Below are positions 51,033 to 60,650 of a stretch of 64,000 nt of DNA, piece after piece (position 1 is the stretch's first letter; the number at the start of each line of letters is the position of its first letter). The translations under genes were made by a program, and so were the position numbers. The notes beneath the pieces were generated by a model that was given only the letters and a program-made list of their open reading frames with translations, did not search any database and was not told where the DNA came from. The DNA comes from Arenibacter certesii DSM 19833 (GTDB lineage: Bacteria; Bacteroidota; Bacteroidia; Flavobacteriales; Flavobacteriaceae), in assembly GCF_000429545.1 (NCBI RefSeq), contig NZ_AUCB01000018.1, positions 1 through 64,000 on the forward strand. The letters run 5' to 3'.

Positions 51033-51898
51033 AATCTTATCCTTTAGTTAATATAATTGTAATTGTTAATTATTTTATAGCCTGATTAACGCTGAAGGGA
51101 GATTATTTGGTAAGGCAGAAAGTGTAAATAAAAATTGCCAAACTTTGTAAGTAGAATAATTGTTATAACACCAAGAACTTGAGTTAACTTACAGTATAAA
51201 ATTACAGTTTGTTTAGATATTATATAGAAGTAATGTATAAATCGTAAGAATCTACGTGTGTTTTACAATTATGCGTATATAATCATAATTATTAAGGGGT
51301 TGACGAGCGTATTACCAATAACACAACCTTAAATACTTATTTTTATGATGTGCAGGTATACCATAGAGTGGCCAATTTATAATGCCAATAGCTTTAATTT
51401 TACAATGCATCCGCTAGTTGCAAAAATATCAGACTTCCCTCTGCCTATCCTTATTCCAACCGCATTAAATTAGACCAAAATTATGTTTTGTGCATTTATA
51501 TGCCCTTACTTTTTCCATGTCGTCAGCTATACAAAATTACTGACCAACTATACAAAACCCCTTTAAGATTAGGTAGAATAGAACTACTTTTAATGTTGTA
51601 TTTATTAACTACCGTAACTCAAGCTATATTATTTGATATAGAAGCGTCAACTGCCAAGATTCTCGATGGTAAGGATTAAACGGTCTAAATTGGGTGTATA
51701 CCATTGTACTATCCCCCTACCTTTACATACATTATATCAATTCCGTGAACTTTTATAGTCGCATCTCCCTTATTTATTGGTTTCGAATCCATTAAAATCA
51801 ACCTAAGGCATATATGTACCAAGATTTTCCCTCAACGATCTAGATCTAGGGAGAAACCTTATGATCGAATAATGAATAGTTTTCTAAAATAAAATGTT
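51033..51898. other. Long intergenic region
   Basis: It separates the protease from the duplicated-domain gene. A 63-codon open stretch at 51488-51679 has no clear start or family and was not called. AT-rich sequence otherwise; no RNA gene or repeat recognised. Confidence 0.4.
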
Positions 51899-54391
51899 AT
51901 GGCAAAATCAAGAAAACAGACGCTACTAGGTAGTGTATCTGATGAAAAATCCGGTCATCCACTAGGAGGGTTGACCATAGAAGTGATAGATAAGGATCTA
52001 CGAAAGGTAGCGCGTTTTAAACCGGCCACTACGGACAATAATGGCAGATTTAAAATCATCTTTGAGTCCGATGAACAAGAAGACACCGATTCCGCCTATT
52101 ACTTACAGATCTTAAATAGAAAGGGAGCGGTAATTTCCATTCAAGAAGAGAGTTTTGTAAATCAGAGCGGATCTTTGGAAGAGTTAGATTTTAAAATACC
52201 TGAAGCGGCGACAAAAACGGCAACTTTCCATTACACAAGGCATCAATTTAAATCCTTGGTGGCTATTAATCCAAACTACTTTGGGGCCTATGAGAAGATG
52301 GATTCTCCGGATATTGGACCTGCCGTTTATCCTCAAAAGGGGAACACCAATTATGAGGAATTAAAATGTATAGGTATATTCCCAGAGAAGGATGAGGTTG
52401 AGGCAATATTTAACGTTAAACTACCTTATGGCTTCGGCGGAAATCTCTGTACCGACGGAAGCAAGGAATACGTTGCCTTCTATATTGACTATGGTGCTGG
52501 TTTCCAAGCTGTAGGTCCGGCAGTAGCCGTAAACACTCACAATATGGCTGCAGCCCGTAAACGGCCACTTTGTTATGCAGTAAAGCAAGTAGTAGATTTT
52601 AAAAAACGAAACTGTCAGAAACCTTATCTTGTGAGACTGCGGGCAATACTCAGTTGGAACACGCCCCCTACTGGTCCTAATTATAATCCAACTTGGGGTA
52701 ACGCCGTTGAGGAGTGGATTCAAATTGAACCCTTAAAAAAATCATGGGAGCTCATAACATCCGATTTGACCGAAATTAGCTTGCAAAAATCCTATAGTGA
52801 TCTTCAGTTTTCAAAAAAAGAACTCATTGAATCCTTGCAAGGCTCCTTAGATTATAATATGGACGGCCTTGAAAAAGACCGTGTGGGGTTTAAGGATAAT
52901 ATCCTGAAGAACCCTAATTATTATGGCGGACTTGCAGATAAGGACAACCTTCATGAGGCCATTGAGGCAATAAATAGTTTACCTCAAGAGATTTTAGAGA
53001 AATTTAAGCCGATGTTGGTAAATCCTAAATGGCTTATTCCTGTAAATCCGTTTAATTACAATACCACATATGAAGAGCTCACCTGTGTGGGATTATATCC
53101 TGAACGCGACCTACTCGAGGCCACCATAGCCATAAAGAAGCAAAATGGGTATAAAGGAAATCTCTGTTCTGTAGGTAGTGAAGAATATGTGGCATTTTAT
53201 GTAAACTGGGGCGACGGAGCGGGATACCAACACGAAGGTACCACCTACTTTAAGGCCCACGACATACCAAGGGATGTAAACCCGCTTATGTACGCTGTCA
53301 ACTTACGGATTCAGGATATGGAGAAAAAGTTGAAACGATGTAAGGAAGAGAATGTGGTACGTGTTCGTGCCATTTTAAGTTGGGAAGTAGCTCCCACGGG
53401 GCCAAGTTACAAACCTGCTTGGGGTAATGTGCTGCATTGCACTATCCAGATTAGAGCCATTGACGGCGGAAGTGCAAAATGCGAAATTCAGCACATCAAC
53501 AAGATATTGGTAGAGGATATTAACAGTCAAGGGTATGCTAGAAAGGTTATAAATGACACTACGCTATCGCCCACTATTTTCAATAGGCCATTTGGTCTGA
53601 TCGTAGCTGTTTGGGGTAGTGTAAATGTACCTGCAGCCTACTATTATCGTTTGCGATTCAGTGATGATAATGGAACGAACTGGAACACCGTCATGAATAA
53701 AAGAAGGTATAAAGTGAATAATTTCACCGTTGGCTTTAGTACACCGGATTCCGATGGTTGGTTCAGCAAAAGCATTTACTTGTCCGAACTAGGAAATTAT
53801 AGCGATACTCCTTTGGTCGAATGGCATACCGGAAGCCGAAGCGGAAAACATATCGTACGGTTAGAATTGGCCAACATCTTCAAGAATACGATACCAGGGC
53901 AGGTTTGTGAGAAAACCGTATTCCTGGACAACCAGAATGTTGACCATTACTCTTTTATAAATTCCACTATACCACAGGTGGGGGTAACTGTAAAGGACGC
54001 AAGCGGTGCTATTAAAAAATGCGATAAATATGTAGGGAGTGACCAAGTTATGGTTTATGGGAATTTTCATGATAAACATTTTAATGCATTTTCACTTGAA
54101 CTGTTTGGAGGAAATCTTGCCTCCAGCGGTGTTGGTATTACACCAGCCATCCATAAATATGATCAAGGGGGAAATTTAAATAATAATGGCACTATAGGAG
54201 CAGTAGATCCCGGAAACGGAGTGGTGCTCACTACGGTCAATATGGTTGCAGCCGGTGCCAATATCGCCTGTGCCTATGGCGTACGGATGGTTACAAGTGA
54301 CAGGACCATTAGAGGATATTTTTCGACCTATGTCTTCAAAACAACCTCACATTCAAGGGATGCCTATGTCACTTTTAATTGGGAGCCATAG
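51899..54391 (+). CDS. 830-residue protein with a duplicated domain
   Basis: An N-terminal Cna-B/carboxypeptidase-regulatory-like domain (GSVSDEKSGHPLGGLTIEVI) is followed by two copies of a ~140-residue unit. Copy 1 (about 140-275) has NYEELKCIGIFPE, GFGGNLCTDGSKEYVAFYID and RLRAILSWNTPPTGPNYNP. Copy 2 (about 380-520) has TYEELTCVGLYPE, YKGNLCSVGSEEYVAFYVN and RVRAILSWEVAPTGPSYKP. A C-terminal third has beta-sandwich character. No signal peptide is seen. The function is not recognised; the pairing suggests a structural or binding role. A terminator follows. Confidence 0.75.
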   Translation: MAKSRKQTLLGSVSDEKSGHPLGGLTIEVIDKDLRKVARFKPATTDNNGRFKIIFESDEQEDTDSAYYLQILNRKGAVISIQEESFVNQSGSLEELDFKIPEAATKTATFHYTRHQFKSLVAINPNYFGAYEKMDSPDIGPAVYPQKGNTNYEELKCIGIFPEKDEVEAIFNVKLPYGFGGNLCTDGSKEYVAFYIDYGAGFQAVGPAVAVNTHNMAAARKRPLCYAVKQVVDFKKRNCQKPYLVRLRAILSWNTPPTGPNYNPTWGNAVEEWIQIEPLKKSWELITSDLTEISLQKSYSDLQFSKKELIESLQGSLDYNMDGLEKDRVGFKDNILKNPNYYGGLADKDNLHEAIEAINSLPQEILEKFKPMLVNPKWLIPVNPFNYNTTYEELTCVGLYPERDLLEATIAIKKQNGYKGNLCSVGSEEYVAFYVNWGDGAGYQHEGTTYFKAHDIPRDVNPLMYAVNLRIQDMEKKLKRCKEENVVRVRAILSWEVAPTGPSYKPAWGNVLHCTIQIRAIDGGSAKCEIQHINKILVEDINSQGYARKVINDTTLSPTIFNRPFGLIVAVWGSVNVPAAYYYRLRFSDDNGTNWNTVMNKRRYKVNNFTVGFSTPDSDGWFSKSIYLSELGNYSDTPLVEWHTGSRSGKHIVRLELANIFKNTIPGQVCEKTVFLDNQNVDHYSFINSTIPQVGVTVKDASGAIKKCDKYVGSDQVMVYGNFHDKHFNAFSLELFGGNLASSGVGITPAIHKYDQGGNLNNNGTIGAVDPGNGVVLTTVNMVAAGANIACAYGVRMVTSDRTIRGYFSTYVFKTTSHSRDAYVTFNWEP

Positions 54392-54413
54392 AATTTTCTC
54401 GATTAGGTATAAT

Positions 54414-54447
54414 AATCCGGCCCATTGTATTGGGCCGGATTTTTTTA
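54414..54447 (+). terminator. Rho-independent terminator
   Basis: AATCCGGCCCA and TGGGCCGGATT form a perfect 11-bp stem with a 6-base loop and a T tract. It lies 23 bases after the 830-residue gene. Confidence 0.85.
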
Positions 54448-54498
54448 TGACCCGAAACCTATGGGAGGCATTATGTTTTTGGTAGCTAATCATGAAAA

Positions 54499-54765
54499 AT
54501 GGGAGTAGACTTTAATGAAAATAAATGTTCCATAAAACCATCGAACGAACTTACGTCATATGTTAAAAGGGCTGCCTCTCGTCTTTTAGCCTATCAGGAT
54601 AAGTGTATAGAGTTGGATGGTTATAATACTACCTTTACACAACTCATTACCAAAAGAAATCCAACTTTTTTAGAAACAGGATGTGGTCCAGGAAATATAA
54701 CTAGATATCTATTAAAAAAAGGCCCAATTTTAATATTTCGGCTATAGAAAAGTGATAAGGGTGAC
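54499..54765 (+). pseudogene. Methyltransferase N-terminal fragment, frameshifted
   Basis: The frame gives a start MGVDFNENK ... SYVKRAASRLLAYQDK ... FLETGCGPGNITRYLLKK, the SAM-binding loop, and then stops. Reading after the A7 run in a shifted frame gives PNFNISAIEK and a stop, continuing the expected sequence. The gene has a slipped homopolymer and no C-terminal part. Confidence 0.6.
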
Positions 54766-54908
54766 GAAATCCATACCATCTTAATAGTCAAAATGTAAGC
54801 CTAATAGTCATTAGAAAGATAGGAACCCATGCTAATTCGCTTTAATATTATTCTATTTGTATATTTGATCTTATCGATAATGATAAATAATATTAAAATT
54901 AGTTTATA

Positions 54909-55442
54909 ATGACCACTTTTAATGTTCCAACTAGGGACGAAGTTTCTTCAAACAATCAAGCGATATTCGACAATTTTAAAAAAGAAATAGGTTTTGTACC
55001 CAATATTTATGCAGCTGCGGCGTATTCAGATTCTGCATTAGACAACTACTTGCCTTTTGAAGGTGCAAAATCCTCACTATCAAATAAAGAAAAAGAAGTA
55101 GTGAATATAATAACCAGTCAATTAAACGATTGTAAGTATTGTCAGGCTGCACATACGGTTATTGGCAAATCCAATGGTTTTACCGACAAGCAAATTTTAG
55201 AATTAAGACAAGGGTTTTTCTCTTCCGATAAAAAATTTGATGCACTGGTTAAGACAACCAAACAAATGAATTTAAACAAAGGAAAAGTAGACGATGAAAC
55301 TTTAAAAACATTTTTTAAAGCAGGTTATACAAAAGGTACTTTAGTGGATATTATATTAGCTATTAAAGCGATTGGCGTTACCAACTACCTTCATAACTTA
55401 ACGCAGGTAGAAATTGATTTTCCACTTGCTCCAGAGCTATAG
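54909..55442 (+). CDS. AhpD/carboxymuconolactone-decarboxylase-like protein
   Basis: A 177-residue protein with LNDCKYCQAAHTVIGK, the CxxCxxxH active site of the AhpD/CMD-like peroxidase-related family, in an all-helical setting. Members usually reduce peroxides with a thiol partner, but the exact substrate is not known. It stands alone. Confidence 0.8.
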   Translation: MTTFNVPTRDEVSSNNQAIFDNFKKEIGFVPNIYAAAAYSDSALDNYLPFEGAKSSLSNKEKEVVNIITSQLNDCKYCQAAHTVIGKSNGFTDKQILELRQGFFSSDKKFDALVKTTKQMNLNKGKVDDETLKTFFKAGYTKGTLVDIILAIKAIGVTNYLHNLTQVEIDFPLAPEL

Positions 55443-55553
55443 TCCCTAATTTAATAGTAATAGAACGTTAGGTAGGAAAATGCTATCTAACGTTTACTAT
55501 TCAAAATCATACTCTTAAAGGTTTCAATTGAGGATAGGGACATCCCACGTGGT

Positions 55554-57284
55554 TTACATGCTATCATAAGGCCAATGGGTATCCACACCCTGACTTCGAA
55601 TAAGCTTTTGAAATTTCTCTACGGCGCTACTATCTTTATAAAGTTCTTGCGGACTTCTCCCAGATGCCATTAAAAAAGGAACAAACATCCCTATTGCCTC
55701 CCCTATGCTCCATTCCACCGGGTGAAGCCGATAACATCCATTGGTAAGATGTGTGGTACCAATATTTTTATTTGCTGGAAAGATATTTTCCATCCGCTGT
55801 GGAATTAACGCTCCCAATGGAATTTGAAATGGCAGGGAAGAAAAATCGATGTAGTTATCCCCTCCACTACTTGGGTGCAAATCAATGTGATAATATCCTA
55901 TTCCTACACTATCCTTAAAATCTGTTGCGCTGGCCTCAGCTTCAGGTACTCTTTGGATAGCGGCTCGTTGGGTTCTTCCCACATGATGCTCAGTGATACG
56001 GAATAAGGGCTTAATCCTTCTTGCTTCCCGTATATAGGGATATTTTGCAAGTCCGTCATTGGTTCCCATTACATCGGGGCGTAATCTAATTCCAGGCCAG
56101 CCCCTCCCTCCATCCGCCCTAGGAGCTTCAGTTTGTAGCCAGTACAATAAGGAAAGACTGAGTTGTTTGCCCCTATTAAAATGATGATTGACTTCCTTAA
56201 CACTTACATCTACCACATTCCCTAAGAAATAATCGTTCTGGGGGTAATTAACTAGGGTGATATCCCCGGTTAGAAATCCGTCTTCAAAATTATCCTTCGC
56301 AAGAATTCTGCGATAAATCCATAGGTTAAGAACATCCTTCATATGGTTTCCCCTAGGGTCAAATCCCAAATCCTTGGGCAGCAAGGTGCGTGGATTAGAG
56401 TAGTTAAGCTCCAATAGTTTTCCAGCCCATGGCGATTTCATAACAGGTTTATAATCACGCCAAAACTCATATTCTTCCGGTTTGTCTATCGTCCAATCCT
56501 CATTAGGTCTGTAATCCATTGCAAAGCAGACCGTAAAAGCCTGATTATTGGTGGGATCTGCAATTTCCGCGGCATGCAATTCCCCAGTATCGGATTTTGC
56601 TTCTGCGCCACAAACGTACTCTGTACCTGTCATAGGCAATAAATCCCCCAATTCCGTTGCGTCTGCAAAATAAGGTGCAACCAAGTTCTTTATCTCCCCA
56701 GACGGTTGTGTTTTAACCCGTACAGATTGTACCTTATTTCCTAAAGTAGCAGCGTCCAAAGCCACTGTGTCCTTTAAAAGGACCAGTTTGCCCGCACTAA
56801 GATAGGGATCTAACATGGTCTCTAAAACCCTAAGTGACACTTTTGGTTCATGACTAATCTCTGAAACGCTGGCGTTGCCCGGATTAAATCTTTCGTTTTC
56901 CGCATACTCCTGCTTTAAAGGATAGTTATTACGGTAATATGCCCTTACTTTTTTTCTAAATTCCCTATATAATGCGGTAGCCCCAAAGTCGTTTATCCAC
57001 TTATGCTCATCTGGTGGCACACCCTGCTGCGTTAATTGTCCGCCTATCCAATCTGTTTCTTCGGTCATTATTACGGTAAGGCCATTACGGAGAGCTGCCA
57101 ATGCAGTGGCACATCCACCTGTTCCCCCACCAATGATAACTAGGTCAGCTTTAATAGTCCGACCCTTTATTTTGATACTGTCCTCCTTATCATTATTAGA
57201 CTTTTCTCGAGAAGCATAAATGGGGTTTAACAACACCAATCCGCTCCCTGCGACCAAATTGCCAAAAAAATTTCTTCTTTTCAT
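55554..57284 (-). CDS. FAD-dependent oxidoreductase (FAD_oxidored), Tat-exported
   Basis: A 576-residue protein. The N-terminus MKRRNFFGNLVAGSGLVLLN has a twin-Arg pattern. KADLVIIGGGTGGCATALAA is the Rossmann GxGxxG and TDWIGGQ is a typical follow-up. A C-terminal motif TTHLTNGCYRLHPVEWSIGEA resembles its paralogues (SSHIAFGSIRMEP). It belongs to the FAD_oxidored group with the two genes at 58940 and 60651; the substrates are unknown but probably polyols or sugar derivatives, given the GMC genes next door. It lies last in the minus-strand cluster, 191 bases from CstA. Confidence 0.75.
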   Translation of the reverse strand: MKRRNFFGNLVAGSGLVLLNPIYASREKSNNDKEDSIKIKGRTIKADLVIIGGGTGGCATALAALRNGLTVIMTEETDWIGGQLTQQGVPPDEHKWINDFGATALYREFRKKVRAYYRNNYPLKQEYAENERFNPGNASVSEISHEPKVSLRVLETMLDPYLSAGKLVLLKDTVALDAATLGNKVQSVRVKTQPSGEIKNLVAPYFADATELGDLLPMTGTEYVCGAEAKSDTGELHAAEIADPTNNQAFTVCFAMDYRPNEDWTIDKPEEYEFWRDYKPVMKSPWAGKLLELNYSNPRTLLPKDLGFDPRGNHMKDVLNLWIYRRILAKDNFEDGFLTGDITLVNYPQNDYFLGNVVDVSVKEVNHHFNRGKQLSLSLLYWLQTEAPRADGGRGWPGIRLRPDVMGTNDGLAKYPYIREARRIKPLFRITEHHVGRTQRAAIQRVPEAEASATDFKDSVGIGYYHIDLHPSSGGDNYIDFSSLPFQIPLGALIPQRMENIFPANKNIGTTHLTNGCYRLHPVEWSIGEAIGMFVPFLMASGRSPQELYKDSSAVEKFQKLIRSQGVDTHWPYDSM

Positions 57285-57475
57285 CTATAGATTTTTATTT
57301 TTTTTACGATCCTACTTCGGCTGGGCCTGGCTACCGGCAGTCCGGTGCATAAATCTTTATTCCTATTTTAGACCAAATTTCCGTCATGCTCATTTCATTC
57401 CTTTATATAAAAAATACCCGAACCACTTTAGCGAGATTGGGTCATTACATAAACAACTAAACTACCTCAAAGCAT

Positions 57476-58924
57476 TTAATTCACCTCCACGGGCTTATAA
57501 AGCTTTTGTTTGTTTATGGTAACTATCCAAAACAGTCCCGTTATAAAAAGGGTGATGACAGCCCCACCTAAATAGGCCAAGTTATTGGATAATTTGAATC
57601 CTTCAGGCGCAATTAAAATGTAAGTACTGCACACCATTGTCATAAAAATAGCTGGCAAAAGGGTAACCCAGTAGGCTTTGTTTTCGAACATTAAATATGC
57701 CGTTATGGTCCATAGCACCACAGTGGCCAGGGTTTGGTTGCTCCATGCAAAATACCTCCATATAATGCCAAAGTCCACCTGTGTAAGCGCAAAGGCCACT
57801 GCAAACAACGGAATACTCAGAAAAATTCTATTCCCTATTTTCTTTTGGTCAGTTTTAAAAATGTCCGCAAGGATCAATCGGGCCGATCTAAAAGCAGTGT
57901 CGCCAGAGGTAATAGGCGCTGCTACTATCCCCAACAAAGCTAAAATCCCTCCCACACTACCCAGCATATTAAGCGATATTTCATTGGCAGCCCAAGCGGC
58001 ATTATTACTATTGGCCATCATAGCACTATTTAGGGACTCTACATTGCCAAAAAATGTCATCGCGGCCGCTGCCCAGATCAAGGCTACAATCCCTTCCGTT
58101 ACCATGGTGCCATAAAAAATCTTTCTTCCTAAGGTCTCATTCTTCATGCAGCGGGCCATTAGAGGGGACTGTGTGGCGTGAAAACCGGAAATGGCACCAC
58201 AGGCTATGGTCACGAAAAGAATAGGAAACAAGGGCGTTTCTTCGGGGTTAGTGGTCATATTATATAAATTGGCGGGAACAATTTCCGGAATAGGATAGTC
58301 TCCAAAAAGAAGCGCAATTAAGAGTCCCACAGCCATTAAAAGCATTGCCAATCCAAAAATTGGATACAGCTTACTTATCACTTTATCAATGGGCAACAAA
58401 GTGGAGAGTATATAATACACCAAAATAATACCTACCCATATCCAAAGGTTCCACATATTCCCCGTCATCCCATCAATGATCTTAGCAGGTCCCATTAAGA
58501 AAACAGTCCCCACAAATATCAAAAGTATTATGGTGAAGTAGCGCATCAAATGTTTCATACTTGGACCAAGATAAATACCCACTATCTCGCTAATGCTCAA
58601 CCCATCATGCCTAATAGATAGCATTCCAGAAAAGTAATCATGTACTGCACCTGCAAATATACTTCCCAAGACAATCCATAAAAAAGCAGAGGGCCCAAAC
58701 ATGGCTCCTGCAATGGCACCGAATATAGGACCAAGGCCTGCTATGTTCAAGAATTGAATTAGAAAAATACGCCATGTTGGCAATGGTACAAAATCCACGT
58801 CATCCTGTAATCTTATCGCCGGGGTGGGACGATCTTTGTCCACTCCAAATATTTTTTCAACTAATTTTCCATAAGTGAAATAACCTATGATCAAAAATGC
58901 TATGGAAACTAAAAATGAAATCAT
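57476..58924 (-). CDS. CstA-family carbon-starvation transporter
   Basis: A 482-residue protein with about 13 membrane helices. Signature stretches: IAGLGPIFGAIAGAMFGPSA, FAGAVHDYFSGMLSIRHDGL, SGFHATQSPLMARC and GDTAFRSARLILAD. This is the CstA core; it is shorter than E. coli CstA (about 700), as usual in this group. CstA proteins import peptides or pyruvate. It lies 15 bases after a FAD_oxidored gene, so the uptake probably serves the same nutrient route. Confidence 0.85.
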   Translation of the reverse strand: MISFLVSIAFLIIGYFTYGKLVEKIFGVDKDRPTPAIRLQDDVDFVPLPTWRIFLIQFLNIAGLGPIFGAIAGAMFGPSAFLWIVLGSIFAGAVHDYFSGMLSIRHDGLSISEIVGIYLGPSMKHLMRYFTIILLIFVGTVFLMGPAKIIDGMTGNMWNLWIWVGIILVYYILSTLLPIDKVISKLYPIFGLAMLLMAVGLLIALLFGDYPIPEIVPANLYNMTTNPEETPLFPILFVTIACGAISGFHATQSPLMARCMKNETLGRKIFYGTMVTEGIVALIWAAAAMTFFGNVESLNSAMMANSNNAAWAANEISLNMLGSVGGILALLGIVAAPITSGDTAFRSARLILADIFKTDQKKIGNRIFLSIPLFAVAFALTQVDFGIIWRYFAWSNQTLATVVLWTITAYLMFENKAYWVTLLPAIFMTMVCSTYILIAPEGFKLSNNLAYLGGAVITLFITGLFWIVTINKQKLYKPVEVN

Positions 58925-58939
58925 ACTCTACAATTTATA

Positions 58940-60610
58940 CTACTCTACTATCTGTCCTTTAGCAACTAGGACCTCCTTTAATTTATTATAGTCCACCTCT
59001 TGAACCGTTGTTTCTTCATCAATTGCCAACACGGCTGCTGCAGCAGCCGATTGTCCCAAAATCAAAAATACTGGCTCCATTCTAATGGAACCGAAAGCAA
59101 TATGACTGGAAGATACACAAACGGGCACTAATAGATTTTCACAATCTTCCTTCTTTGGCACCAAAGAACTATAGGAAATGGTGTAAGGACCATTGGTACT
59201 TACCCCTATATCCCCTTCGTTTTGCACAAAGCCATCGGGTTTTACATAGCGCTGCACGTTATGGGAATCTATATTATAAGAGCCCATACCTATTGGCTTA
59301 GGTGTCGGGCTTTTTTTAAGCAATTCATTTTCCGTCATTACAAATTCACCTAGCATCCTTCTGGCTTCCCTCACATAAATCTGATGAGGCCAGTTACCAT
59401 TGTCCTTAAATTCATCCATTGCCAATCCCCATCTTTGCATTTCCTTCTGTATATCCTCTGGAACCCTAGGATCATTGGCAACGAACCAAAGCAATCCTTT
59501 TTGATAATTTTCATGTTCCTTTATAATCTCCTTTCTCCTTTCATAGGTCGCCTCTGGATAGTCATAATTCATACCAATATTATCACTGCTTAAAGGACCG
59601 TGGTTATTGGTATCGGTCTTATGGATAGGTAGAGGATCAAATTTTTCAAACCAATCCTTTCTTCCAGTTGCAAAGGACCTCGCCAATAATTCATAATGCA
59701 ATGGATCATAACCCTCAGGCTTTGGAAAGGGAACTCTATTTTCATTATGATCGGTCATACACAACCGAAAACAATATGCTTGAATCTTATTATCTCCGCT
59801 ATATTTTTCACCAGGATCTTCTCCTGATATCCTGGGTAACAGACCACTAGTTGGATCTTTTGCAATTATGTATGGAGAGATGTCCGATTGAAACCAATGT
59901 TTATGGTGTAAAACCCCTGTTTGCACCCCGTTCCATTCTTCGCCATACGCATCCTTCCCTTCCCTGCCCACATGATAGCTCACTCCTGCCGACGCCATAA
60001 GGTCACCTTCATAGGTGGCATCCAAAAACATTTTTCCTGAATAGGCTTTTCCTGATAAGGTAGTGATTGAGATGATCCTGCCCTCTTTCATCTTTACCCC
60101 GTTCTTCCTGTCTAACCATTCATTGCGATCTACACGAATTTTTTCTTCAGAAATTAGATCCTCAAACACTTGTTCTGCCACATGGGGTTCAAAAATCCAC
60201 ATCGTCCTATTCTCACCATCCATAGCAGGGGTACCTTGGCCCTTATTGCCATATTCCTCCTTATTTTGCCAAACCCAGGCCTCGTCCGTGTTGTAATGTT
60301 GCCAAACCCTGTGATAGAACTCCCTGGCTAGTCCACCAATAACGCTTTTATCCCCCGTATCCGTGAAGCCTAAGCCACTTGAGGACAAGCCGCCCAAATG
60401 TATATCCGGCGACACCACAATGACCGATTTCCCGGACCGCTTTGCTTCTACTGCCGCAACAATCGCCGCCGAAGTGCCACCATAAATAATGATATCTGCA
60501 GAAGCCTCGAGTTTCCCTTTAACCAGGGATATCTTACAACTGGTTTGCATCATTAGCCCAGCCAATACTAGAAATACGGTTAAATATTTGAATTTACTTT
60601 TCATTATCAT
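58940..60610 (-). CDS. FAD-dependent oxidoreductase lipoprotein (FAD_oxidored)
   Basis: A 556-residue protein. The signal peptide has a lipobox (LAGLMMQTSCKISL), so it is probably membrane anchored. GGTSAAIVAAVEAKRSGKSV is the nucleotide-binding turn, HLGGLSSSGLGFTDTGDKSV the next motif, and FLDATYEGDLMASAGVSYHVGRE and VSSHIAFGSIRMEPVFLILG are family landmarks. It is a close paralogue of 60651-62336. Its start may be the Met two codons later (60604). The substrate is unknown. Confidence 0.75.
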   Translation of the reverse strand: MIMKSKFKYLTVFLVLAGLMMQTSCKISLVKGKLEASADIIIYGGTSAAIVAAVEAKRSGKSVIVVSPDIHLGGLSSSGLGFTDTGDKSVIGGLAREFYHRVWQHYNTDEAWVWQNKEEYGNKGQGTPAMDGENRTMWIFEPHVAEQVFEDLISEEKIRVDRNEWLDRKNGVKMKEGRIISITTLSGKAYSGKMFLDATYEGDLMASAGVSYHVGREGKDAYGEEWNGVQTGVLHHKHWFQSDISPYIIAKDPTSGLLPRISGEDPGEKYSGDNKIQAYCFRLCMTDHNENRVPFPKPEGYDPLHYELLARSFATGRKDWFEKFDPLPIHKTDTNNHGPLSSDNIGMNYDYPEATYERRKEIIKEHENYQKGLLWFVANDPRVPEDIQKEMQRWGLAMDEFKDNGNWPHQIYVREARRMLGEFVMTENELLKKSPTPKPIGMGSYNIDSHNVQRYVKPDGFVQNEGDIGVSTNGPYTISYSSLVPKKEDCENLLVPVCVSSSHIAFGSIRMEPVFLILGQSAAAAAVLAIDEETTVQEVDYNKLKEVLVAKGQIVE

Positions 60611-60650
60611 CCTCGTTGAATTTTGAAATTCCTTAAAAGAAATTAGATTG

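Noticed and set aside
51488-51679. A 63-codon protein in the 51-52 kb gap
   Set aside because: No family, no signal and no supporting context; probably a chance open frame.
57220-57522. A plus-strand gene opposite the FAD oxidoreductase and CstA genes
   Set aside because: It overlaps two well-supported genes on the other strand and the intergenic gap, with no family match.
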